Origin: Chloroflexota bacterium
Lineage (GTDB): Bacteria > Chloroflexota > Dormibacteria > CF-121
Length of the DNA: 33,374 nucleotides
Reading direction: 5' to 3'
NCBI GenBank assembly: GCA_005889225.1
Contig: VBEW01000055.1
Span: 1 to 33,374, forward strand
Shown here: positions 12,593 through 19,513 of the stretch, one piece after another
Numbering within the stretch: position 1 is the stretch's first letter
Layout of the letters: the number at the start of each line of letters is the position of its first letter
Program-made: the position numbers and the translations under genes
The notes under the pieces: generated by a model
Seen by the model: only the letters and a program-made list of their open reading frames with translations
The model's database searches: none
What the model was told of the DNA's origin: nothing

Positions 12593-13264
12593 CTAGGTAC
12601 CGACCGGGAACGGCGGAAGGCGAAGGATCAGGGTGGCTACCGGAAGATAGATGAGCCTCAGAATCCCGGTCAGCAGCAGCAGAAGCACGAAGGCCAGCAT
12701 GATGACCTGCTGGTTCTTGTCGATCCAGAGAAATAGCGCTCCGAACCGACGCCGGAACAGCGTGGCAAAGAAGTTGTAGCCGTCGAGCGGCGGGATCGGG
12801 AGGAGGTTCAGCACCGCCAGCGCGACGTTCAGATAAAACGCGACGAGCAGGAGGCGCCAGGGCGGCCAATCCACATCGAAGGTCCCGGCGCTGAGTCCGA
12901 GCTTGATCGGGATCGAGAACAGGACGGCGAGCACCAGGTTGGCGAGGGGACCCGCGACCGCGACCAGGGCGGCATCGAACGGGCCGCGCATCCGGTAGGG
13001 ATTGATCCTGACGGGTTTGGCCCAGCCGAACCCAACCAGCAACACGGCAATCGACCCGAGCGGATCGAGATGATGGCTTGGGTTCAGCGAAAGGCGGCCG
13101 TCGAGTCGTGGCGTCTCATCCCCGCGGGCAACCGCGACAGCAGCGTGGGAGAGCTCGTGCCCGATCAGTCCGACCAGCAGCGCCGGAATCAGATAGAGCG
13201 CATTGATGACGAACTGCATCGGATCGCCGCTGAACAGCACGACAGTAAGTATCGGCGATAACAA
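12593..13264 (-). CDS. M50 site-2 protease family membrane metalloprotease
   Basis: GLIGHELSHAAVAVARGD (HExxH) in a multi-TM protein; NLLPIPPLDGYNFF resembles the NxxPxxxLDG motif. Confidence 0.9.
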   Translation of the reverse strand: MLSPILTVVLFSGDPMQFVINALYLIPALLVGLIGHELSHAAVAVARGDETPRLDGRLSLNPSHHLDPLGSIAVLLVGFGWAKPVRINPYRMRGPFDAALVAVAGPLANLVLAVLFSIPIKLGLSAGTFDVDWPPWRLLLVAFYLNVALAVLNLLPIPPLDGYNFFATLFRRRFGALFLWIDKNQQVIMLAFVLLLLLTGILRLIYLPVATLILRLPPFPVGT

Positions 13265-13266
13265 AA

Positions 13267-13291
13267 CGGGGCCTGACGATTCCAGGCCCCG
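13267..13291 (-). terminator. Rho-independent terminator downstream of bactofilin
   Basis: CGGGGCCTG-acgattc-CAGGCCCCG, 9-bp perfect stem. On the minus strand it is followed by GTTTTGTT. Confidence 0.8.
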
Positions 13292-13313
13292 CTAACGAAT
13301 GAGAGCGAACGGA

Positions 13314-13730
13314 TCAGGCAGCCGCGACCGCGACCTCGGTGCGAACGCCGACGGATACGACCGAGGCATTCGCCTCTTCGCCATGGACGGCGCTCTTGCC
13401 TCGAAGGATGCCGCCTTCGTCGATGATCAGCGAACCGACCACGATGTCGCCGAAGACTTTCCCGGTCGCGAGGATCTCCAGGCGACCCGAGGTGCTGACG
13501 TTGCCCTGGATCGAGCCACCGACCACGACATTGCGGCCGCCGACATTGCCCTTGACCCGACCATGCTCGCCGACCGATAGGTCGCCCTCAGTGGTCAGAT
13601 CTCCGTTCATTTCGCCGTCGAAACGGATGTTCGAACTCGACTGCAGCCGGCCTTCGAGCTTGATCTGGTTGCTCAACACCGTCTCGGCGACGATGGGAGC
13701 GGCTTCGCGCGGGGATCTCTTGTCGAACAC
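13314..13730 (-). CDS. Bactofilin (polymer-forming cytoskeletal protein)
   Basis: Repetitive beta-helix pattern: LEGRLQSSSNIRFDGEMNGDLTTEGDLSVGEHGRVKGNVGGRNVVVGGSIQGNVSTSGRLEILATGKVFGDI. GTG start preceded by AGGAGGT. Confidence 0.9.
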   Translation of the reverse strand: MFDKRSPREAAPIVAETVLSNQIKLEGRLQSSSNIRFDGEMNGDLTTEGDLSVGEHGRVKGNVGGRNVVVGGSIQGNVSTSGRLEILATGKVFGDIVVGSLIIDEGGILRGKSAVHGEEANASVVSVGVRTEVAVAAA

Positions 13731-13807
13731 GCATACCTCCTGGCAGGTTGTTATCGTCTTGTGCCAGAACGGTTACGCGATCGGGTTTCTTGCTTTCCTC
13801 GAAAAGG

Positions 13808-14161
13808 TCACGCCTGGAGCAGGCCGCGAAGCGCGATCGACCCCAGGATCAGCAGCACGAACATCAGACCGGCGGTGATCGCGATCCGTCTGAGGTCAGA
13901 CTGGAAGTACGGCACCCGATCGAGCGGGATGACCGCATCCTGAGTAGGCAAGGGGCCGGTCGCCTGACGGCCTCGTGCAGCCCGAGGAAGGGGTCGCTGA
14001 ACCGGCAGGGGGGCGCTGGCTGGGGGCGCCACCGGTTCGGGTGATCCCGGTTGACCAGGCGGCGTCAGCGGCGGAATTCCCGCCGGCCGGGACGCGCGGT
14101 TGGCCCCCGAGCCGCCACGCTGGGACTTTCGGAGTTGCGAGCGTTTGTTCTTTCGGGACAT
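13808..14161 (-). CDS. Small proline-rich protein with C-terminal TM helix, hypothetical
   Basis: Basic N-terminus, Pro/Ala-rich linker, C-terminal IAITAGLMFVLLILGSIALRGLL; AGGAAGGT ribosome-binding site before ATG. Confidence 0.6.
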   Translation of the reverse strand: MSRKNKRSQLRKSQRGGSGANRASRPAGIPPLTPPGQPGSPEPVAPPASAPLPVQRPLPRAARGRQATGPLPTQDAVIPLDRVPYFQSDLRRIAITAGLMFVLLILGSIALRGLLQA

Positions 14162-14206
14162 ACCTTCCTACGCGGATGGCAGTTTACCGCGAACGTGGAT
14201 AAGCGC

Positions 14207-14235
14207 TTGACACGTCCAATGGGCTGTGGTACAAC
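14207..14235 (+). promoter_or_regulatory. Sigma70-type promoter, plus strand
   Basis: TTGACA (14207-14212), 17-nt spacer, TACAAC (14230-14235), with extended -10 TG (TGGTACAAC). No plausible plus-strand protein-coding gene follows. Confidence 0.65.
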
Positions 14236-14241
14236 CGGCGC

Positions 14242-14360
14242 CGGGTACAACATATAGGGTGTACCCGAAGCCGCGAGCCAACAAGGGCCAGATCCTGCAG
14301 CCGTCCTGCCATCGCCGCTGCAATGCCCCTCCTCATCTGGTCCTTGTTGTTTGTTGGGCA
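14242..14360 (+). ncRNA. Candidate structured non-coding RNA
   Basis: Begins about 7 nt after the -10. Hairpin CGGGTACA/TGTACCCG (14242-14267). Long stem AACAAGGGCCAGAT (14280-14293) with ATCTGGTCCTTGTT (14335-14348), 14 bp with one G-U. Inner TGCAGC/GCTGCA helix (14296-14301/14317-14322). T-rich tail TTGTTGTTTGTTG. Confidence 0.45.
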
Positions 14361-15175
14361 GTCTCGAGCGGCCGCCGGGTCCAGTCAGGCGACTGATACT
14401 TCGACCGCACCAGCAGGCCCGTCGCTCGCGATTCGCCCTCCGTCAGGCGGCCCGGCCCCAGCTGGACATCGAATTCGCGGGCAAAAGCCTCGGCGATGGC
14501 CCCTGCGATCGAAGCCGGCTCGAACCTTCCTGCTTCGGCAAGGCCGGCCACCCGGCCGCCGAGCCGCCTCGCCACCGTCATCGGGTCCTCGTCGAGCCGG
14601 AGGCAGGCGACCAGGGTTTCGATCCGCGGCTCGATCACGATGCTGCCATGCTGCAGCAGCGCGCCCGCGCGGCGCACCTGGGCGCTACCCACCACCTTGC
14701 GCCCACGGAGCAGGATTTCGTGGGCCGAAGGGCGGTCGAAACACGCCGGGCCATGCACCGCCCGGGTGGGCGCCTCCGATTCGGGAGCAAGGCTGACATC
14801 GATGCCGAGCCGCTGGAGCCCGGCCTGCAACGCGAGGCTGAGCCGTCGATACGACGGGAGGATGCCGGCGTCGTGACCGAGAAGCGAGGCCGGCAGCGCC
14901 ACGCTATAGGTCAGCTCCCGGTCGTGCAGAATGGCCCGACCTCCGGTCGGCCGGCGAACGATATCGATGCCGAGCCCTCGACAACCGTCGACGTCGACGA
15001 CGCTGAACGGCTGAAAGTATCCGAGCGACAGGCAGGCGGGCGTCCAGGTATAGAAGCGCAGCGTCGGCGGCGCGCTGCCCGCCGCGACGCCGTCGAGCAG
15101 CACCTCATCGACCGCCATGTTCCAGACGCCCTCCGCAGGCGGGTCAAGCAGGAGACGCCAGCCGGCGTCAGACAT
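14333..15175 (-). CDS. Lipoate-protein ligase A / octanoyltransferase LipM-like protein
   Basis: NMAVDEVLLDG, TLRFYTWTPACLSLGYFQP, DIVRRPTGGRAILHDRELTYSVALP (BPL_LplA_LipB family). Likely ATG at 15175, overlapping the ychF stop. Confidence 0.88.
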   Translation of the reverse strand: MSDAGWRLLLDPPAEGVWNMAVDEVLLDGVAAGSAPPTLRFYTWTPACLSLGYFQPFSVVDVDGCRGLGIDIVRRPTGGRAILHDRELTYSVALPASLLGHDAGILPSYRRLSLALQAGLQRLGIDVSLAPESEAPTRAVHGPACFDRPSAHEILLRGRKVVGSAQVRRAGALLQHGSIVIEPRIETLVACLRLDEDPMTVARRLGGRVAGLAEAGRFEPASIAGAIAEAFAREFDVQLGPGRLTEGESRATGLLVRSKYQSPDWTRRPLETAQQTTRTR

Positions 15176-16265
15176 TGAAGCGGAAGAGAGCGACGTCCCC
15201 ATCTTTCATGACGTAGTCGCGTCCCTCGAGCCGGACCTTCCCACGTTCCCGGGCCACCGCGTAGGATCCCGCCGCGACCAGGTCATCGTAGGCGACGATT
15301 TCCGCCTTGATGAAGCCACGCTCGATGTCGCTGTGGATGACGCCGGCGGCCTCGGGCGCCTTCGCTCCCTGCCGAACGGTCCAGGCGCGCACCTCCGGAT
15401 CGCCTGCGGTGAGGAAGGTCACGAGGTTCAGCAAGCGATAGGCGGCATGGATGAAGGTCGGGAGCGCCGCCTCCCTCAGACCCGCGTCTTCCAGGAAGAC
15501 CGCCGCCTCGTCATCCGGTAGCTCGCGGATCTCGGCTTCCAGTCGCGCCGAAAGGGCAATGACCTCAGCATTCTCAGCCGTGGCTTCGGCCCCCAGTGCC
15601 TGCAACTCGGGGGTCTCCTTTCCGATCTGGTCCTCCCCGATGTTGGCGACGTAGAGCACCGGCTTGGCGGTGAGGAAGGAGAAGCTTTTGAGGAGTTTCG
15701 CCTCCTCGGGTTCGAAGCTCAGGGTGCGAATCGGCTTTCCCTCATCGAGGTGTGCGGCCAGCCGGTCGAGGAGCTCGAGCTCCTCTTTCTCCTTGGCCCC
15801 AGGCTTGAGCCGCGCGGTGCCGCCGATCTTTTCGCGACGCTTGTTGACCACGTCGAGGTCGGCGAGCGCCAGCTCGAGGTTGACCATCGCCATGTCCCGG
15901 CGCGGGTCCAGCTTGCTATCGACGTGCTGCACGTTCGGATCGCTGAATGCGCGGACCACCATGGCCAGCGCGTCGAGCTCGCGGATATTCGAGAGAAACT
16001 GGTTGCCCATTCCCTCGCCGCGGCTGGCTCCGGCCACCAGGCCGGCCACGTCGACAAACTTCATCACGGTCGGCGTCACTTTCTTGGGCTTGTACATCTG
16101 CGCCAGCACATCGAGCCGCTTGTCCGGCACTTCGACCATGGCAGTGTTCGGTTCGACGGTGCTGAAGGCGTACGAGGCCACGCCGGCGCCCGCCCGAGTC
16201 AGGGCATTGAACAGGGTGGTCTTGCCGACATTCGGCAGGCCCACGATGCCGACGCCCAGCGTCAT
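15168..16265 (-). CDS. ychF: Redox-regulated ATPase YchF
   Basis: LGVGIVGLPNVGKTTLFNALTRAGA, AGLVAGASRGEGMGNQFLSNIRE, C-terminal TGS-like AGVIHSDIERGFIKAEIVAYDDL...YVMKDGDVALFRFNV. ATG at 16265; the track start at 16340 is over-extended. Confidence 0.97.
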   Translation of the reverse strand: MTLGVGIVGLPNVGKTTLFNALTRAGAGVASYAFSTVEPNTAMVEVPDKRLDVLAQMYKPKKVTPTVMKFVDVAGLVAGASRGEGMGNQFLSNIRELDALAMVVRAFSDPNVQHVDSKLDPRRDMAMVNLELALADLDVVNKRREKIGGTARLKPGAKEKEELELLDRLAAHLDEGKPIRTLSFEPEEAKLLKSFSFLTAKPVLYVANIGEDQIGKETPELQALGAEATAENAEVIALSARLEAEIRELPDDEAAVFLEDAGLREAALPTFIHAAYRLLNLVTFLTAGDPEVRAWTVRQGAKAPEAAGVIHSDIERGFIKAEIVAYDDLVAAGSYAVARERGKVRLEGRDYVMKDGDVALFRFNV

Positions 16266-16462
16266 TGGCGCGCGGTGAGTCGCGGCGGAACGACGTCTCG
16301 CCGGAAGATGTCGGCGACGGTCTCCGGCCGCTTGATCCACTCGGCGCGGACGGTGAACGGCGTGCCAAATCGACGAGCGAGCTCATCGGCATCGCACTCC
16401 TCGATGAGGAGCCGCCCTTCACGGATTGAGAGGCACTCAACCAGGAGCGTCTGCACCGCCAT
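16262..16462 (-). CDS. 66-aa protein translationally coupled to ychF, LysA N-terminus-like motif
   Basis: MAVQTLLVECLSIREGRLLIEECDADELARRFGTPFTVRAEWIKRPETVADIFRRDVVPPRLTARQ; TGA overlaps the ychF ATG (ATGA). DADELARRFGTPFTV resembles the start of diaminopimelate decarboxylase-type proteins. Confidence 0.55.
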   Translation of the reverse strand: MAVQTLLVECLSIREGRLLIEECDADELARRFGTPFTVRAEWIKRPETVADIFRRDVVPPRLTARQ

Positions 16463-16472
16463 CGGGCAAATG

Positions 16473-16637
16473 CTAGCTGGTCATCCTCAGGCGCTTGCCG
16501 GCTTCGCGGCTACTCATCCCCATGACTGTTTCAAGGTTGCCACCGGCGTCGAGATTTCTCCTTGCTCTCTCCGCAAGGGGCTTCAAACCGTCGACGCGCG
16601 CAGCCTGTTCTCGAGCGATGCGGGAGGCATCGTTCAT
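16473..16637 (-). CDS. 54-aa hypothetical small protein (not in ORF track)
   Basis: MNDASRIAREQAARVDGLKPLAERARRNLDAGGNLETVMGMSSREAGKRLRMTS*, ending 10 nt before the 66-aa ORF. Composition looks protein-like, but no clear Shine-Dalgarno. Confidence 0.4.
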   Translation of the reverse strand: MNDASRIAREQAARVDGLKPLAERARRNLDAGGNLETVMGMSSREAGKRLRMTS

Positions 16638-16673
16638 GACATTGGCGAATAGGCCGAAGACCGCACGCCTTCA

Positions 16674-16699
16674 CCCACACCGGATGGGTCCGGTGTGGG
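16674..16699. repeat. Perfect 11-bp inverted repeat (hairpin)
   Basis: CCCACACCGGA-TGGG-TCCGGTGTGGG between the two small ORFs; no T-tract on either side. Confidence 0.85.
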
Positions 16700-16738
16700 C
16701 GAATACTAGCTGGTCATCTTCGGGGGCGCTCGCCGGCG

Positions 16739-16870
16739 TCAGTACAGTGAGTCGTCGCGGTCGATGAGCTCGCCCGGAAACCCCCGGTCGGGCAGGAGGT
16801 AGGCAAGCTCGGCGGCGTTCTCGTCGTAGGTCGGATCATCGGGATCGTAAGGCTGGGGCTCGGGAATCAT
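16739..16870 (-). CDS. 43-aa acidic microprotein downstream of ssb (not in ORF track)
   Basis: MIPEPQPYDPDDPTYDENAAELAYLLPDRGFPGELIDRDDSLY*; AAGGAG Shine-Dalgarno 7 nt before ATG; 11 nt after the ssb stop. Confidence 0.6.
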   Translation of the reverse strand: MIPEPQPYDPDDPTYDENAAELAYLLPDRGFPGELIDRDDSLY

Positions 16871-16881
16871 CTGCGACTCCT

Positions 16882-17259
16882 TCAGGCGCTAACCGGCTCG
16901 GCAACCGGCTGAACGTTGTCGACAGCGCTTTCGGCTTTCGGGCTGAGCATCTTCATCTGGTCCATCACGACCTCGGTCGTGTAGCGGCGCAAGCCATCCT
17001 TCCCGTCCCACTCGTGGCTGCGCAGCCGTCCCTCGGCGTAGATCAGTTTGCCCCTGGTCAGAAACTCCTGGCAGATGGCAGCCAGCCGATCGAAGGCGAC
17101 CAGCGAGTGGTACTGGACGTCCTCCTGGCGGTTCCCGTCATCGTCTTTCGAATAGCTGTTGGTAGCCAGCCGGAGTTTGGCGATGGTGAGCCCCTTGGGA
17201 CTGACGACGATTTCCGGGTCGCGAGTCAAGCGGCCGACCAGAATCACACGGTTGACCAT
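16882..17259 (-). CDS. ssb: Single-stranded DNA-binding protein without an acidic C-terminal tip
   Basis: MVNRVILVGRLTRDPEIVVSPKGLTIAKLRLATNSYSKDDDGNRQEDVQYHSLVAFDRLAAICQEFLTRGKLIYAEGRLRSHEW is an SSB OB-fold. ATG at 17259; the track ORF (to 17928) is over-extended. Confidence 0.92.
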   Translation of the reverse strand: MVNRVILVGRLTRDPEIVVSPKGLTIAKLRLATNSYSKDDDGNRQEDVQYHSLVAFDRLAAICQEFLTRGKLIYAEGRLRSHEWDGKDGLRRYTTEVVMDQMKMLSPKAESAVDNVQPVAEPVSA

Positions 17260-17292
17260 ATGGTTCTCCTTCCGTTGAGTGCCCCCACCCTG

Positions 17293-17313
17293 CCCTCCCC
17301 CGTCAGGGGAGGG
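17293..17313. repeat. GC-rich palindromic hairpin between the M23 gene and ssb
   Basis: CCCTCCCC-CGTCA-GGGGAGGG, 8-bp perfect stem, no T-tract. Confidence 0.8.
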
Positions 17314-17330
17314 ACATCCCAGCGTCCTTG

Positions 17331-17897
17331 CTATCGACCACCTCCCGCAGCCCGAGGTCGGAGGAGCGGGAGTGGATCGACCGGCACACCTGCGATGCGC
17401 ACCTCGAAGTGCAGGTGCGGTCCGGTACTGTTGCCGGTCGATCCCAACAGGGCGATCGCCTGTCCCGCGGCAACGACGTCGCCCGGCTGTACGAGCGGCC
17501 AGTCGAGATGGCCGTACAGCGTGCTGAGCTTTGAATCGCGGGTCAACAGAATGTAGAGACCGTAGCCACCACGCTCGCGGTAAACGGTGATGGTCCCGGC
17601 TGTCGCGGCGTACACCGGGGTCCCCAGCGGCGCCGCCAGGTCGATCCCGCTGTGGAAGTGATGGCTCGGGCAGCTCTCCGACCAGGGCTCGATATCGAGC
17701 GCGCTGCAGCCGTAAGGCTGGGTGAGCGTCGCCGTCTTCACCGGCGGAATCAGCGGACCCGGCTGGGTCTGCTGCGCCTCGACGACGACACCGGCCAGCA
17801 GGAGCGGGACAAGGAGAAACGCCACGCCGACGGCGATGACGGGCCGCCGCCAGGACCACGCGAGCAGCGCCAGGCGTCCGGCCACCAGTGATGTCAT
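17331..17897 (-). CDS. M23 family peptidoglycan metallopeptidase with N-terminal TM/signal segment
   Basis: HHFHSGIDLAAPLGTPVYAATAGTITVYRERGGYGLYILLTRDSKLSTLYGHLDWPLVQPGDVVAAGQAIALLGSTGNSTGPHLHFEVRIAGVPVDPL, with M23 HxxxD and HLHFE motifs. Confidence 0.95.
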   Translation of the reverse strand: MTSLVAGRLALLAWSWRRPVIAVGVAFLLVPLLLAGVVVEAQQTQPGPLIPPVKTATLTQPYGCSALDIEPWSESCPSHHFHSGIDLAAPLGTPVYAATAGTITVYRERGGYGLYILLTRDSKLSTLYGHLDWPLVQPGDVVAAGQAIALLGSTGNSTGPHLHFEVRIAGVPVDPLPLLRPRAAGGGR

Positions 17898-18766
17898 GCG
17901 CCGGCGGCTTTGCGGGTGGCCATGGCACCCTTCACCGCCCGCTTGGCAAGGCCTTCGGCGAGATGCTCGGCCTTCGACTCGAGGTGGGCGGAGGCGTTCA
18001 TCAGGCCAGGTACCTTAATCAGCAAGTAGAGGACCGCCGCGCCGTAGAGCGCCTCGATCGGGCCGCCGGTGAAATCGGCGGCGAACATACTCGCGAAACG
18101 CAGCACCAGCACCTGGCCGAACTGCATGAACACGGTGAGCCCGAACAGTCGCAGCCAGGACTGGGCATAGTGCTTGGTTTCTGGAAGGATCATGCAGATG
18201 GCGGCCAGTGGGGCGACCGCGAGCAGGACGGCGAGCAAAGCGAAGCGGACGACGTAGGTAAACGCGACGATCACCAGCATGATGACGATGGCCAGCCGGA
18301 CGGCAACCTGGAACAACGGCATTCCGAACCCCTTCGTCATCGGGTCCATCCAGGGCAGGCGAGCTGGGCCGCCGGGTAAGGGCTGGGTCCATATGGCGTG
18401 CACGAGCGCGTTGTTCAGGTCGATGGCCATCTGGCCAAAGAGCAGCGCGAAGTGAGCCATCACGATCGCGGCCATCGCGCGCGGCAGGATCGCCTTTAGG
18501 GTGTAGTGGGCCCGAAAGCTGCGCTCCCACAGGCTCCGGAGAAAGGCCCAGGTAAAGACGAGCACCAGCAGCAGGTCCGCGATGGCCAGGGTCAGGTGGA
18601 ACATGGCCTGCAGGGTTGGTTCGTCCGTGAGTGGGCGCGGCGTGAGCGTTGAAAGGTCGTGGGTGCTGAGCAGGTAGGTCTCGACCGTGCCGGCGATCGA
18701 ATCCCGCACATCGTTGATGAGGTTGGTCAAGAAGCCGGTAACGAGCCCGGAGAAGGCGTCGATCAC
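17894..18766 (-). CDS. Multi-TM protein resembling VirB6/TrbL conjugation-channel components
   Basis: 290 aa with several TM helices (IADLLLVLVFTWAFL, AVRLAIVIMLVIVAFTYVVRFALLAVLLAVAPLAAICMILPET, FGLTVFMQFGQVLVLRFA) in the order seen in TrbL/VirB6-like proteins; ATGA overlap with the M23 gene. Confidence 0.55.
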   Translation of the reverse strand: MIDAFSGLVTGFLTNLINDVRDSIAGTVETYLLSTHDLSTLTPRPLTDEPTLQAMFHLTLAIADLLLVLVFTWAFLRSLWERSFRAHYTLKAILPRAMAAIVMAHFALLFGQMAIDLNNALVHAIWTQPLPGGPARLPWMDPMTKGFGMPLFQVAVRLAIVIMLVIVAFTYVVRFALLAVLLAVAPLAAICMILPETKHYAQSWLRLFGLTVFMQFGQVLVLRFASMFAADFTGGPIEALYGAAVLYLLIKVPGLMNASAHLESKAEHLAEGLAKRAVKGAMATRKAAGA

Positions 18767-18799
18767 CGCGCATCCAGACCAGCGGGGATTTCAAACCGG

Positions 18800-19030
18800 C
18801 TAATGATTGACCGAGTCCACGAGCACCCGGACCAGGAGGCCGGCCATCTCCACCCCGATGGTGCCAAAGACGATGCGGCCGATCCAGCGTTTGGCCTCCA
18901 TCACACTCCGAGGCTCGATCGCCACCATCTTCCAGATGAACGCGCAAACGAATGCCAGGGCGCCGATGCTGCCGGTGAGTCCCTGCGCATAGCTCGTCCA
19001 GACGTCGATCAGGTGCTTGAGCTGATCCAT
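18800..19030 (-). CDS. 76-aa membrane protein, VirB2/TrbC-like size and topology
   Basis: MDQLKHLIDVWTSYAQGLTGSIGALAFVCAFIWKMVAIEPRSVMEAKRWIGRIVFGTIGVEMAGLLVRVLVDSVNH*; two TM helices; ATG overlaps the upstream TGA (TGATG). Confidence 0.6.
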   Translation of the reverse strand: MDQLKHLIDVWTSYAQGLTGSIGALAFVCAFIWKMVAIEPRSVMEAKRWIGRIVFGTIGVEMAGLLVRVLVDSVNH

Positions 19031-19392
19031 CAGCGTTTGGGCTCGAAGGGCTCGCTGAGGCGGTCTTCGACATAGCGCTCGATCGCCCCGGTGAGACGTC
19101 GCAGCATGTCCCATTGCTCGACAAGCAGGTGTTGATCCTGCCGGCCGAGCTTTCGCAGAAGCTCAGGCCCGAGCGAAGGTTGGCTCGGCGATGCGAACGT
19201 CGCCGGACGGGGCGGCAGCAGGGGCGTGTTCACCGTGGGGATGACGGCCGGCCTGACAGTCGGCAACGTGATCGGCGGTGGCCGAAAGGCGTCGCGGTGG
19301 GGCTGCATCACCAGGTGAATCCCGACCCCGGTGAAGGCGGCGAGCACGGTGACCTCGCCCCCGATGAGGGCAAGCTTCCAGGATGGGCGCAT
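19030..19392 (-). CDS. 120-aa membrane-anchored hypothetical protein, first gene of the T4SS-like operon
   Basis: MRPSWKLALIGGEVTVLAAFTGVGIHLVMQPH, Pro-rich linker, C-terminal helix; GAGGAG Shine-Dalgarno before ATG at 19392. Confidence 0.6.
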   Translation of the reverse strand: MRPSWKLALIGGEVTVLAAFTGVGIHLVMQPHRDAFRPPPITLPTVRPAVIPTVNTPLLPPRPATFASPSQPSLGPELLRKLGRQDQHLLVEQWDMLRRLTGAIERYVEDRLSEPFEPKR

Positions 19393-19433
19393 GGGCACTC
19401 CTCGAGGCACGTGGCCGGCGACAACGCTGTCCA

Positions 19434-19461
19434 TCCTTACACAAATCCGTGTATTTGTCAA
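19434..19461 (-). promoter_or_regulatory. Promoter with overlapping operator-like palindromes
   Basis: Minus strand TTGACA (19461-19456), 16-nt spacer, TAAGGA (19439-19434). TACAC-N6-GTGTA (19438-19453) in the spacer; ACAAAT-N6-ATTTGT (19441-19458) overlapping the -35. Confidence 0.6.
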
Positions 19462-19513
19462 GACGAGTAGGAGAGGACGGGCATCGCTTCCTGGAGCGGT
19501 TTCAGCCGCGGTG

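Noticed and set aside
14280-14348. Long inverted repeat read as a simple terminator for the lipM-like gene
   Set aside because: 41-nt loop, stem overlapping the coding end, and no T-run on the minus strand; better explained as a plus-strand RNA structure, though not proven.
16706-16741. Possible selenocysteine read-through of the 43-aa ORF (…DSLY-TGA-RRRAPPKMTS-TAG), tempting because selA/selB are nearby
   Set aside because: TGA is at the very end of a tiny ORF, no redox motif surrounds it, and the nearby hairpin loop is about 50 nt downstream, too far for a bacterial SECIS.
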